A DNA stretch of 64,000 nucleotides. It comes from an uncultured Clostridia bacterium (GTDB lineage Bacteria > Bacillota > Clostridia > Oscillospirales > Ruminococcaceae). Position 1 is the stretch's first letter, and every line of letters starts with the position of its first letter. Where the stretch lies: the NCBI GenBank assembly GCA_947627045.1, contig CANQUM010000007.1, forward strand, positions 1-64,000, in the 5' to 3' direction. A program made the translations under genes and the position numbers. Of the stretch, positions 9,444 through 17,770 are shown one piece after another. The notes below the pieces were generated by a model that worked only from the letters and a program-made list of their open reading frames with translations, had not been told where the DNA came from and ran no database searches.

Positions 9444-10793
9444 ATGAGAAAAAATGATATTATAAAACTTATAATAGACAGCATTACAAACGAAGGCAAC
9501 GGAGTGGGCAGATATGAGGGAATGGCAGTTTTTGTTCCCTATACTGCAATTGGTGATGAAATAGATTGTCGAATCGTCAAGCTGAAAAAGACCTACGCTT
9601 ACGGTATCGTTGATAGAATACTAACTTCGTCTAAAGATAGAATATCGGCTGAATGCTCTACATATAAAAAGTGCGGAGGGTGTTCGTTTAGGCATTTAAA
9701 ATACGAAGCGGAGCTTGAATCTAAGCAGAACTTTGTAAAGGATTCATTTGAGCGTATAGGAAAGCTGTCAATTGACTTTGATAATATACTCGGCTGTGAT
9801 GAAACTCTGCATTACCGCAATAAAGCGCAGTATCCTGTATGTGAGAAAGACGGCAGTTTAGAGTGCGGATTTTATTCAAAGCGTTCGCACAGGGTAGTTG
9901 ATAACAAAGACTGTCTTTTACAGCCAGAGATTTTCAATAAAATTGCAGATTACACGGTAAAGCTGTTAGGAAAGAACGGATTTATGGCTTACAATGAGGA
10001 AACGGGAAAGGGTCAGATCCGTCATATTTATTTAAGGCAGGGTTTTCACACTAAAGAAATAATGCTTTGCATTGTGGTTACTAAGCGTGATGACAGATTT
10101 AAAAATATTTCCGAGGAAATAATAAAAGAATTTTCGGAAATAAAGAGCATAGTTCTGAATATCAATCCTGATAAAACCAATGTCATTCTTGGGAAACACA
10201 GCGAGGTTCTTTTCGGTAAAGAATACATTTCAGACATTATGTGCGGAGACAAAGTGAGGATTTCTCCGCATTCATTTTATCAAATTAACACTGCACAGGC
10301 TGAGAAGCTTTACGGGATAATAAAAGAATATGCAGATTTAAAAGGAAATGAGACTATTCTTGATTTATACTGCGGAATAGGAACGATAGGTTTTTCGCTT
10401 GCAGGTAATGTGAAAAAGCTGATAGGAGTAGAAATTATTCCCGACGCTGTAGAAAATGCAAAGCTCAATGCCCAATTAAACGGCATTCAAAATGCTGAAT
10501 TTATCTGCGGAGATGCAGGAGAAGTCGCAAACAGACTGATTGAGCGTGGTGAAACGCCTGACATTATTATTGCCGACCCTGCAAGAAAGGGCTGTGATAG
10601 TGTATCGCTTAACGCAATGCTAAAAATGTCTCCTCAAAAAATAATAATGGTTTCCTGCAATCCGTCAACAGCGGCTAGAGACGTAAAATATTTGTATGAG
10701 AACGGTTACAAGGCAGTTAAAGGACAAGCTGTTGATATGTTTCCGAGAACGACGCATGTAGAGTGCGTAATATTGATGTCAAGGGATAAATAA
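9444..10793 (+). CDS. rlmD: 23S rRNA (uracil-C5)-methyltransferase RlmD/RumA family
   Basis: 449 residues. N-terminal TRAM domain, a [4Fe-4S] motif CSTYKKCGGCSF, SAM motif LDLYCGIGTIGFSLA, ADPARKGC and the catalytic cysteine motif MVSCNPSTAARD. Acts on 23S rRNA in the cytosol. The last 23 bases of the gene are part of a 35-bp direct repeat found again at 32049-32083; 3' ends of rum genes are known integration sites for integrative elements in Firmicutes, so the terminal codons here may come from the element. The protein itself is intact. Confidence 0.93.
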   Translation: MRKNDIIKLIIDSITNEGNGVGRYEGMAVFVPYTAIGDEIDCRIVKLKKTYAYGIVDRILTSSKDRISAECSTYKKCGGCSFRHLKYEAELESKQNFVKDSFERIGKLSIDFDNILGCDETLHYRNKAQYPVCEKDGSLECGFYSKRSHRVVDNKDCLLQPEIFNKIADYTVKLLGKNGFMAYNEETGKGQIRHIYLRQGFHTKEIMLCIVVTKRDDRFKNISEEIIKEFSEIKSIVLNINPDKTNVILGKHSEVLFGKEYISDIMCGDKVRISPHSFYQINTAQAEKLYGIIKEYADLKGNETILDLYCGIGTIGFSLAGNVKKLIGVEIIPDAVENAKLNAQLNGIQNAEFICGDAGEVANRLIERGETPDIIIADPARKGCDSVSLNAMLKMSPQKIIMVSCNPSTAARDVKYLYENGYKAVKGQAVDMFPRTTHVECVILMSRDK

Positions 10794-10805
10794 TTTTTTT
10801 CAGAG
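10771..10805 (+). repeat. 35-bp direct repeat, left copy (putative attL)
   Basis: Covers the last codons and stop of rlmD plus TAATTTTTTTCAGAG. Identical over 35 bases to 32049-32083. Upstream the two copies continue to match with mainly third-codon-position differences (here THVECV, there AYVECV), so both derive from rlmD genes. Together they bracket the accessory region. Confidence 0.8.
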
Positions 10806-10826
10806 AAAAACAAAATGTCTGGTATG

Positions 10827-10964
10827 GTGAATATTATTCTGCTTGGAAAGTTCATAAAGTAAACAGGTATAATCTCATTTGACACTTTGCATAAAGCATT
10901 TGAAAAGGCAATTTTCCCCAAAAAGGCAAATCTTATTGACGTTAATATGAAGGCGATACAGTAG
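10827..10964 (+). pseudogene. Remnant of 2-oxoacid:acceptor oxidoreductase gamma subunit
   Basis: Reading from GTG 10827 gives VNIILLGKFIK, a stop, then TGIISFDTLHKAFEKAIF and NLIDVNMKAIQ. This resembles the C-terminal part of PorG/IorB-type gamma subunits ('N-alGa-ie-tGi---e-l-eal----kk--li-lN-kAi'). An internal TAA and the absence of the N-terminal two thirds mark it as a dead fragment. It lies directly inside the left repeat. Family call by pattern memory only. Confidence 0.5.
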
Positions 10965-10972
10965 CAGGTTAA

Positions 10973-11026
10973 GCGGAAAATCGCTGCTGGCTTTCCGCCT
11001 TTGGGATGCAGTTTGTTAAACGGCAG
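10973..11026 (+). repeat. Dispersed intergenic element, variant copy
   Basis: Hairpin GCGGAAA...TTTCCGC followed by CCTTTGGGATGCAG and GTTTGTTAAACGGCAG. The second part matches the element seen after htpG (42692) and after the glutamate synthase gene (51443), where a GC-rich hairpin precedes CTGCCTTTGG and the unit ends AAACGGCAG. Confidence 0.5.
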
Positions 11027-11097
11027 GTCGAAATTGATAATGGACATTTTATAATTTACAATTTACAATGCACAATACTATCGGAATAACCGAGATT

Positions 11098-11131
11098 AGA
11101 AGTAAGAGATTGTTTTCTCTTGCTTCTTTTT
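11098..11131 (+). terminator. Intrinsic terminator-like hairpin
   Basis: 12-bp stem AGAAGTAAGAGA/TCTCTTGCTTCT with one G-T pair, followed by TTTT. The AAGTAAGAGA stem recurs in hairpins at 42806 and 43420, so it is a reused terminator sequence of this genome. No intact gene ends just upstream; it may once have closed rlmD or the decayed gene. Confidence 0.6.
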
Positions 11132-11170
11132 ATTATAGATATAAAAAAATAAAATAAATTTTATAGTATG

Positions 11171-11199
11171 TTGACAAATTATAATATATCATGTATAAT
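11171..11199 (+). promoter_or_regulatory. Orphan sigma-A-type promoter
   Basis: TTGACA and TATAAT with 17-base spacing, a near-consensus promoter. It points into a 420-base stretch with no convincing gene and then the island's broken AIM24 gene; a second TTGACA lies at 11211. It may be left from a gene displaced by the insertion or may drive an unrecognised RNA. Confidence 0.6.
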
Positions 11200-11622
11200 T
11201 TTAGTGTTTATTGACATAACTTGTAATAATAATTTCGCAGAGTAGGCAACTCAACGAAAAAGGAACCTAAAATATATGGCTTATTTTAGTATATGCTGCT
11301 TAATTCATATTTATTTAGGTAATTGTTAAATGATTTTTACCTTTGAAGTGGATAACTTTCCGCTATATAAGGAGAGAAAAACTGGTCATTATTCAGAATT
11401 GTTTCTGAAATGACATAGAACATCAGATTTTAGTAGCACTGTAATAAGCTCATAAGATAACTATGATAATTGAATACTTTTTCAGGCAATCAAAGGTTTC
11501 AGACTCCGGATATATTGCGGACAAATCATGCTGTGCGCAACAAATGTTTCTCAAGGAGCTGGAAAAAGGAGGGGTATCGTCCATGAACATATCCCTGCAT
11601 TCTAAAAAGGTATCTTTTAAGG
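11200..11622 (+). other. Gene-poor AT-rich stretch left of the island
   Basis: No supported gene. A 55-codon frame opens at ATG 11463 and ends at 11630 (MIIEYFFRQSKVSDSGYIAD...), but it has no clear ribosome site and no recognised family. A short hairpin GAGT-AGGCA-ACTC lies near 11241. Base composition turns sharply GC-rich at about 11620, which I take as the left island boundary. Confidence 0.4.
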
Positions 11623-11643
11623 AAATTTGAGCGGGGAGAAAAG

Positions 11644-12069
11644 ATGATCACAGAGGGAGGCGGCATGTCCTGGATGTCTCCGAATATGAACATGGAAACG
11701 ACGTCGAACGGCGGGATTGGAAAAGCGCTCGGCAGAGCTTTCTCGGGTGAGAAGATGTTCCAGAATATCTACACCGCACAGGGCGGTCCCGGCATGATTG
11801 CTTTCGCGTCATCTTTCCCAGGCTCCATCGTACCTTTTGAGATCGCTTCGGGCAATGAGATGATCTTCCAGAAGAGCTCGTACCTGGCGGGAGAGAGCGG
11901 CGTGACGCTGTCCGTACACTTCCGCAAGAAGGTTGCCACGGGCCTGTTCGGCGGCGAAGGCTTCTTCAACACCGTGATCACCGGACCGGGCCATGTATGG
12001 CTGCAGACGCTTCCGCTGTCCAACGTGGCGGGCGTTCTGAGAGCATATCTGCCCACCTCGAATTCATAA
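11644..12069 (+). pseudogene. AIM24/TIGR00266 family protein, truncated and internally deleted
   Basis: 141 codons. MSWMSPNM, FSGE..FQN, GGPGMIAFASSFPGSI and TGPGHVWLQT..SNVAG are family signatures, but the usual length is about 220-250. The family carries two FGGEG(F) repeats; here KKVATGLFGGEGF runs straight into FNTVITGPG, which normally follows the second one, so about 70 residues appear lost by recombination between the two. Similarity extends upstream of the ATG (FERGEK) with no start codon, so the 5' end is also missing. Role of intact homologues is poorly known. Confidence 0.75.
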
Positions 12070-12126
12070 TTCTCGGCGAGACAGAGACATATCTTATTGT
12101 TAAGGGATACATCAATAAAAAGAAAA

Positions 12127-12229
12127 GTGATTGCACTGCTTCCGAACTTCAATGAGTTCTACGAGACTTACGGCGTCACCAAAGGCGATGGAATGTGTCG
12201 CCCCTGAGGATCGAGTATCCATCTGGTAA
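12127..12229 (+). pseudogene. Frameshifted C-terminal remnant of M13 (PepO-like) metallopeptidase
   Basis: VIALLPNFNEFYETYG..KGDGM in one frame, then VAPEDRVSIW and TAA in a frame offset by a 2-base loss. The pattern 'F-eFyetY-v--gDgMyvaPedRv-iW-stop' is the extreme C-terminus of M13 peptidases. Only about 35 codons remain, with no catalytic HExxH region. It marks DNA carried over from the donor next to the operon. Confidence 0.65.
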
Positions 12230-12245
12230 GAAGCTGCCCATCCAT

Positions 12246-12289
12246 TGACCCTGACAGAGATTTATGCGCGTAAAAATCTGCCGGGGTCA
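12246..12289 (+). terminator. Long inverted repeat after peptidase remnant
   Basis: TGACCCTGACAGAGATTTA against TAAAAATCTGCCGGGGTCA, a long imperfect hairpin 17 bases after the remnant's stop. There is no strong T run after it, so it is a weak or Rho-independent-like terminator at best; it separates the dead gene from the transporter operon. Confidence 0.45.
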
Positions 12290-12340
12290 TTGGCGGGATA
12301 AGAATCCATAAATTCTAAGAAATATTTGGGAGGGAAACAA

Positions 12341-14170
12341 ATGTACAACAGAAGAGAGTTGAAACATAAGGCGAGACAGTCGCTGAAGAAGCACTATTTT
12401 ATCTTCGTGATAGTCTGCCTGGTTGCCTGGTTCTTAGGATCTGGGGGAGGCGGCTCGACCAGTCAGAAGGGCAGAACCTATCAGCCCGTCCAGACCTCGG
12501 CCGAGCTGACGGGAAGCGATACATCGACGCTGAACACCGGTTTTCAGGGACTGCTGGAAGGAAAATCAATGGAGAAGCTCTTAGGCGGTCTGATGGAGTC
12601 CGGACTTGAGAAGATTGGTTCCAGCACGAAGGAATTCGCGGGGACTACGAAGGGAGTCTTCGCCTCTGTGGTGAAGGAGATCTCCTCGGGAACCTTCATT
12701 GAGACCATCGTATCGGCGGTCGTGTCCATGACGGGGGCGAACAGCATTCTACTTCTGCTTTTCATCCTGCTCAGCACGGCGGGCCTGCTGCTGGTGTGGT
12801 TCTATGTGGCGAACGTCTATACGGCGGTCTCCGCGCGTATGTTCCTGGAAGGGCGCACCTACGAGGAAGTGCCGGTGCACAGGTTTCTGCATTTTTACCG
12901 CATCCGCAAGTGGACGAAGGTGGCGTTTGCGATGCTGCGCTGCACGATCTATGAGACGCTGTGGTGGCTCACGATTGTGGGCGGAATAATCAAATCCTAC
13001 TCCTACCGCATGGTGCCGTACATCGTAGCGGAGAATCCGGGGATTTCCTCGAAGGAGGCAATCGCACTTTCGAGGAAGATGATGGACGGACACAAGTGGG
13101 AATGCTTCGTGCTGAACCTTACGTTCATCGGCTGGAGGATACTGGACGCCGTGACGATGGGCATTGTGGGCAAGCTCTACTCCGAGCCCTACCGTCAGGC
13201 GACCTTCGCGGAATACTACGCCTACGTGCGCGCTCTGGTGAAGGAAAAATCCATCGAGGGCAGCGAGCTGCTGAACGATACCTACCTGTTTGAGAAAGCG
13301 GATCGCATGGATCTGCTGTTTGCTTATGAGAAGGAGATCGACGCGATCGGCGAGCCGAAGCCGCCGAAGAAAGTGCGCACGGGAATCCTCGGATTCATCG
13401 CGGACGTCTTTGGCGTGACCCTTGTGAACGACAAGACGGAGCAGGATTACGACGAGTTCATGGCGAAGCACGACGTATACCTGTCGATGCGCGGCGAGAT
13501 GTCCGGAAAGGCTTATCCGGTTCGGCTCGGGCAGTACCAGAGGAAGGGCAAGGAGAAGAAGTTCCGCGGTATCTACTGCGAGCGTCATTACTCCATCTGG
13601 TCCCTGATTATGCTGTTTTTCATCTTCGCGCTCATCGGCTGGCTGTGGGAAGTAAGCCTGCATCTGGTCTCCGACGGCGAGTTCGTCAACCGCGGCGTCC
13701 TGTACGGCCCGTGGCTTCCGATCTACGGAACGGGCGGCGTGCTGATTCTCGTCGTGCTGAACAAGCTTCGCAGCAAGCCGCTTGCGGAGTTCTGCGCGAC
13801 CATCTTGCTCTGCGGCTGCGTGGAGTACTTCACCGCCTGGTACTTAGAGGCGACCCACGGCGGACAGAAGTGGTGGGATTACAGCGGATATTTCCTGAAT
13901 CTGCACGGAAGGATCTGTGCAGAGGGCCTGTTGGTGTTCGGACTTGGCGGCATGGCGATTGTCTACGTGGCCGCACCGTTTTTGGATAACTTTCTGCGAA
14001 AGATCAAGCTACAAATCATAGTTCCGCTCTGCGTGGTGCTGCTGGTGGCATTCACTGCCGACCAAATCTACTCGGGCAAACACCCGAACACCGGCAAGGG
14101 AATCACGGACTATGCGGTGCAGCTGCCGGAGCAGTTCTATTCAGGCCAAAGCATAAATACCCGATGCTGA
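12341..14170 (+). CDS. DUF975 / CmpB-type putative ABC transporter permease, multi-pass membrane protein
   Basis: 609 residues from ATG 12341; the ORF-track TTG at 12326 overlaps the ribosome site GGGAGG, so it is rejected. The N-terminal half resembles DUF975 (RRELKHKARQSLKKHYFIF, membrane segments near 20-35, 130-150 and beyond). The C-terminal third (FFIFALIGWLWEVSLH, GPWLPIYGTGGV, GQKWWDYSGYFLNLHGRIC) resembles the CmpB-like 'putative ABC transporter type IV' membrane family. It carries no ATPase domain. It is the first gene of a run with the ABC pair, 22 bases upstream of it. Function unknown; the joint domain layout is unusual. Confidence 0.75.
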   Translation: MYNRRELKHKARQSLKKHYFIFVIVCLVAWFLGSGGGGSTSQKGRTYQPVQTSAELTGSDTSTLNTGFQGLLEGKSMEKLLGGLMESGLEKIGSSTKEFAGTTKGVFASVVKEISSGTFIETIVSAVVSMTGANSILLLLFILLSTAGLLLVWFYVANVYTAVSARMFLEGRTYEEVPVHRFLHFYRIRKWTKVAFAMLRCTIYETLWWLTIVGGIIKSYSYRMVPYIVAENPGISSKEAIALSRKMMDGHKWECFVLNLTFIGWRILDAVTMGIVGKLYSEPYRQATFAEYYAYVRALVKEKSIEGSELLNDTYLFEKADRMDLLFAYEKEIDAIGEPKPPKKVRTGILGFIADVFGVTLVNDKTEQDYDEFMAKHDVYLSMRGEMSGKAYPVRLGQYQRKGKEKKFRGIYCERHYSIWSLIMLFFIFALIGWLWEVSLHLVSDGEFVNRGVLYGPWLPIYGTGGVLILVVLNKLRSKPLAEFCATILLCGCVEYFTAWYLEATHGGQKWWDYSGYFLNLHGRICAEGLLVFGLGGMAIVYVAAPFLDNFLRKIKLQIIVPLCVVLLVAFTADQIYSGKHPNTGKGITDYAVQLPEQFYSGQSINTRC

Positions 14171-14192
14171 GGCCGCAAGAAAGGAGAATGCT

Positions 14193-15938
14193 ATGTTTAG
14201 TTTTTTTGGAAAACAGATCAAGCCGTATCGCAAAATCATCTGCTGCGTGTTGCTTTTGCAGATAGGACAGACGCTGCTGTCTCTGTATCTGCCGAGGATC
14301 AACGCGGGGATCATCGACTACGGCGTAGCAAACGGCGATACGGGCTACATAATCAACAAGGGCATCATCATGGTGGTGCTGTCCATACTTCAGTTCGGCT
14401 GCGCCGTGGGCGCAAGCATACTGGGCGCGAAGGCCGCGCTGTCGGTCGGCCGCGACCTGAGGGAGAAGATATACACGAAGATCCTGTCCTACTCGCAGAG
14501 AGAGATTGCGAGCTTCGGAGCGCCGACGCTCATCACGCGCGCGACCAACGACGTCGAGCAGGTGGTTCGTTTCCTGACAATCCTGCTGACGGTGCTGATT
14601 ACCGCACCAGTCATGTTCGTGGTCGGCATTATCATGGCGATTGCGCAGAGCGTATCGCTCTCGGTCGTCATATTGGTTACCGTGCCGATGCTTGTGATTA
14701 TATCAGTCATATTCCTGATGAAAATGCTTCCGTACTACAAGGCGCAGCAGGAGCATATTGATGGATTGAACGTCATCCTCCGGGACCAGATCTCGGGCGT
14801 GCGTGTGGCGAAGGCGTTCACGCGCGAGCCGTTTGAGATTAAGCGCTTTGGAGTAGTCAACAAGGATCTCTCCGAGATCAACCTGGCTATCACCAGACTG
14901 AACTCCCTGATGAGCCCACTGTTCATGTTTATCGTGAATGCCGCTACAATCGCCATATTGTGGTTCGGCGGGTATTTGTCGGAGCAGGGTTCGGTGCAGG
15001 TCGGTGAGATCATCGCTTTCATTACCTATCTGTCATTTATCATGACGGCCACGCTCTCCGCGGCGATGGTGTTCATCCTGATGCCGAGAGCGGCGGTGGC
15101 GACGGACCGTATCATAGAGGTGCTGGACGCGGAAAGCTCGGTGGAGGACACCGAGAGTCCGGCCGCAACGAAATCCCTGCGCGGCGAGGTACGCTTCGAG
15201 GACGTGAGCTATTCCTACGCGCCGGATCATCCAGAGGTGGAGCCGGTTCTTCAGCATCTGTCCTTTACCGCGAAGCCGGGGACGACGACGGCGATTATCG
15301 GTTCCACGGGCAGTGGCAAGACGACGCTGCTGAACCTGATTCCGAGGCTTACCGACGCGACCGGCGGCGCCGTCTATTTCGATGGGATCAACGTGAAGGA
15401 TCTCAAGCAGGCGGAGCTGCGCTCCGCAATCGGCATGGTACCGCAGAAGGCCTTCCTCTTCGCAGGTTCGCTCGCGGATAATATGCGTTACGCAAGGAGC
15501 GACGCGACCGACGAGGAAATCTGGGAGGCACTCCGTGTGGCGCAGGCGGATGGATTTATAAAAGAGAACAAAGATGGGATCCATATGCGCGTGTCCGAGG
15601 GCGGCTCGAACTTCTCGGGCGGTCAGAGACAGCGTCTGGCGATTGCGCGGGCGATCGTCCGCAGACCGAAGGTCTACCTTTTTGACGACTCGTTCTCTGC
15701 ACTCGATTACGCGACGGACAAGAAACTGCGCGGCGAGCTCAAAGGCGTGACAGCCGACGCGGCGGTCATCGTGGTTGCACAGCGCATCAGCTCGGTGATC
15801 GATGCGGATAATATCATTGTTTTGAACAACGGAATGATCGAGGACATGGGGACGCACGACGAGCTGATCGAGCGCTGCGCGACCTATCAGGAAATCGCCT
15901 CGACCCAGCCGACGGAAGAATCGGAGGTGAGCGCATGA
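14193..15938 (+). CDS. ABC exporter half, degenerate-site subunit
   Basis: 581 residues, six-helix type I exporter domain then an ATPase domain. Walker A is GSTGSGKTT, signature FSGGQRQR, Walker B YLFDDSFSALD. The residue after Walker B is Asp where the catalytic Glu should be, as in the non-catalytic subunits of heterodimeric exporters (TM287/BmrC type). Good SD AAGGAG. The stop overlaps the next gene's start by 4 bases (ATGA), supporting a fixed 1:1 partner. Substrate unknown; context suggests the product of the adjacent ligases. Confidence 0.9.
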   Translation: MFSFFGKQIKPYRKIICCVLLLQIGQTLLSLYLPRINAGIIDYGVANGDTGYIINKGIIMVVLSILQFGCAVGASILGAKAALSVGRDLREKIYTKILSYSQREIASFGAPTLITRATNDVEQVVRFLTILLTVLITAPVMFVVGIIMAIAQSVSLSVVILVTVPMLVIISVIFLMKMLPYYKAQQEHIDGLNVILRDQISGVRVAKAFTREPFEIKRFGVVNKDLSEINLAITRLNSLMSPLFMFIVNAATIAILWFGGYLSEQGSVQVGEIIAFITYLSFIMTATLSAAMVFILMPRAAVATDRIIEVLDAESSVEDTESPAATKSLRGEVRFEDVSYSYAPDHPEVEPVLQHLSFTAKPGTTTAIIGSTGSGKTTLLNLIPRLTDATGGAVYFDGINVKDLKQAELRSAIGMVPQKAFLFAGSLADNMRYARSDATDEEIWEALRVAQADGFIKENKDGIHMRVSEGGSNFSGGQRQRLAIARAIVRRPKVYLFDDSFSALDYATDKKLRGELKGVTADAAVIVVAQRISSVIDADNIIVLNNGMIEDMGTHDELIERCATYQEIASTQPTEESEVSA

Positions 15939-17725
15939 GTACCGGAGAAGCGAAAAAGCCGAAAAAGAAAGTAAAGAAGGGCATGTTCCGAAAGCTGCTC
16001 GGACTCTTCGGGGAATACAAGGCAGCGTGCGTGCTGATGCTTGTGATGCTGATAGTGGCCGGCATCTTCACGGCGATAGGACCGCGCATCATGGGCAGCG
16101 CCACGGACGCGATCGTGGACGGGCTCGCTGCGGGAGGCATACACTGGAAGACGTTCATCTTTTGGGCGTGCGCGTCGATGGCAGTCTATATTCTTCAATT
16201 TGTCGCAAAATGGGTGGCGGGCCGAACCTCCGCAGGGATTACCTCGCGCATCGCGATGGACCTGCGCAGCAAGGTCGAAGAAAAGCTGTGGACCCTGCCC
16301 CTCAATTTCTACGATACGAACCAGCGCGGCGACATCATGAGCCGGACGTCCAACGATGTGGACAACGTGGTCCAGACGCTGAACCAGACCGGCGGTGATT
16401 TCGTCTACTACCTGCTGATGCTGATCGGCATGGTCGCTATGATGTTCATGCTGTCCTGGCAGCTGGCGCTTGTTACTGCTCTGCTAATCCCGCTCTCGGG
16501 CGTGCTCGTGAAGAAAATCACGACGGTCTCGAAGCCGGCGTTCCAGAGACAGTGGCAGTACATGGGCAGGATTAACGCAAACGTGGAGGAGAGCTTCAAC
16601 GGCCACAACATCATCAAGGCGTACGACCAGGAGGATCCGTTCAGCGAGACGTTCCGCGCTCAGAACACGGAGCTCTACAACACGACGATGAAGGCGACGA
16701 TTATCTCGAACCTGATCCAGCCGCTGTCGCGTCTGCTCACGAATCTGAACTACGTCATCGTGGCGCTGGTCGGTGCGTTCAAGATCATAGGCGGACAGAT
16801 GAGCGTGGGCGACGTGCAGGCGTTCATCCAGTACGCGAGACAGTTCCAGCAGCCGTTCAGCAACCTGGCGCAGATGATCAGTACTCTGCAGTCGGGCCTT
16901 GCCTCTTTGGAGCGCATCTACGACATGCTCGAGAGCGAGGACGAACTGGCGGACGCGGACGACGCATACGATGAGTACGAGCTCAAGGGTCAGATCGAAT
17001 TCCGCGACGTGTCATTCAGCTATACGCCTGAGAAGAAGCTTATCGAGCACATGAACCTCACCGTGAAGCCCGGACAGACCGTGGCGATTGTGGGCGGTAC
17101 GGGCGCAGGCAAGACCACGCTCGTCAACCTCATCGAGCGCTTCTATGAAATCAACAGCGGACAGATCATACTGGACGGAAACATTGAGCTGCACAAGCTG
17201 AGCCGCAAGGCGCTGCGCCGCAACATCGGCATGGTGCTTCAGGATACCTGGCTGTACAACGCTACGCTTGCAGAGAATATTATATACGGAGTACCGAAGC
17301 TGAAAGAGATCACGCGTGAAGACTTCTTCGGCGCCTGCGAGGCGACCTTTGTGGACAAATTCGTGAAATCACTGCCTCTGGGCTACGGGACGATTCTGAA
17401 CAACGAGCAGACGGCGGTATCCGCAGGCGAGAAACAGCTCGTGACGATTGCCAGGGCATTCCTCACGAAGCCGAACATCCTGATTCTCGACGAGGCGACG
17501 AGCTCGGTCGACACCAAGACCGAGGCGCAGATTCAGGAGGCCGTGAACCGGCTGCGCGAGGGCAGGACCAGCTTCATCATCGCCCACCGTCTATCCACGA
17601 TCCGCGGCGCGGATATAATCCTCGTCATGCAAAACGGACACATCGTGGAGCAGGGCAACCACGAGGAACTCTTAAAGCTCGGCGGCGAGTACGCAAGACT
17701 TTATCGCGCACAGTTCGCGAACTAA
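15935..17725 (+). CDS. ABC exporter half, catalytic-site subunit
   Basis: 596 residues, with a lysine-rich N-terminus (KKPKKKVKKG) before the membrane domain. Walker A GGTGAGKTT, Walker B ILILDEATSSVD with the catalytic Glu, but signature VSAGEKQ in place of LSGGQ. This complements the preceding subunit: each composite site mixes one canonical and one degenerate half, as in heterodimeric multidrug/lipid exporters. SD GGAGG immediately before ATG 15935 within the upstream gene. Confidence 0.9.
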   Translation: MSTGEAKKPKKKVKKGMFRKLLGLFGEYKAACVLMLVMLIVAGIFTAIGPRIMGSATDAIVDGLAAGGIHWKTFIFWACASMAVYILQFVAKWVAGRTSAGITSRIAMDLRSKVEEKLWTLPLNFYDTNQRGDIMSRTSNDVDNVVQTLNQTGGDFVYYLLMLIGMVAMMFMLSWQLALVTALLIPLSGVLVKKITTVSKPAFQRQWQYMGRINANVEESFNGHNIIKAYDQEDPFSETFRAQNTELYNTTMKATIISNLIQPLSRLLTNLNYVIVALVGAFKIIGGQMSVGDVQAFIQYARQFQQPFSNLAQMISTLQSGLASLERIYDMLESEDELADADDAYDEYELKGQIEFRDVSFSYTPEKKLIEHMNLTVKPGQTVAIVGGTGAGKTTLVNLIERFYEINSGQIILDGNIELHKLSRKALRRNIGMVLQDTWLYNATLAENIIYGVPKLKEITREDFFGACEATFVDKFVKSLPLGYGTILNNEQTAVSAGEKQLVTIARAFLTKPNILILDEATSSVDTKTEAQIQEAVNRLREGRTSFIIAHRLSTIRGADIILVMQNGHIVEQGNHEELLKLGGEYARLYRAQFAN

Positions 17726-17770
17726 AAGATACCGAATATCCTATAAGAAAAATAGCAGGAGGAAAATATT

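Noticed and set aside
10706-11047. 113-codon minus-strand ORF
   Set aside because: It overlaps the rlmD end, the direct repeat and the plus-strand gamma-subunit remnant; no motif.
11463-11630. 55-codon ORF before the AIM24 fragment
   Set aside because: No ribosome site, no recognised family, and it crosses the island boundary; likely chance.
12749-13663. 304-codon minus-strand ORF
   Set aside because: Shadow of the DUF975/CmpB gene; His/Arg-rich, low-complexity translation without a ribosome site.
15033-15857. 274-codon minus-strand ORF
   Set aside because: Antisense to the ATPase domain of the first ABC subunit.
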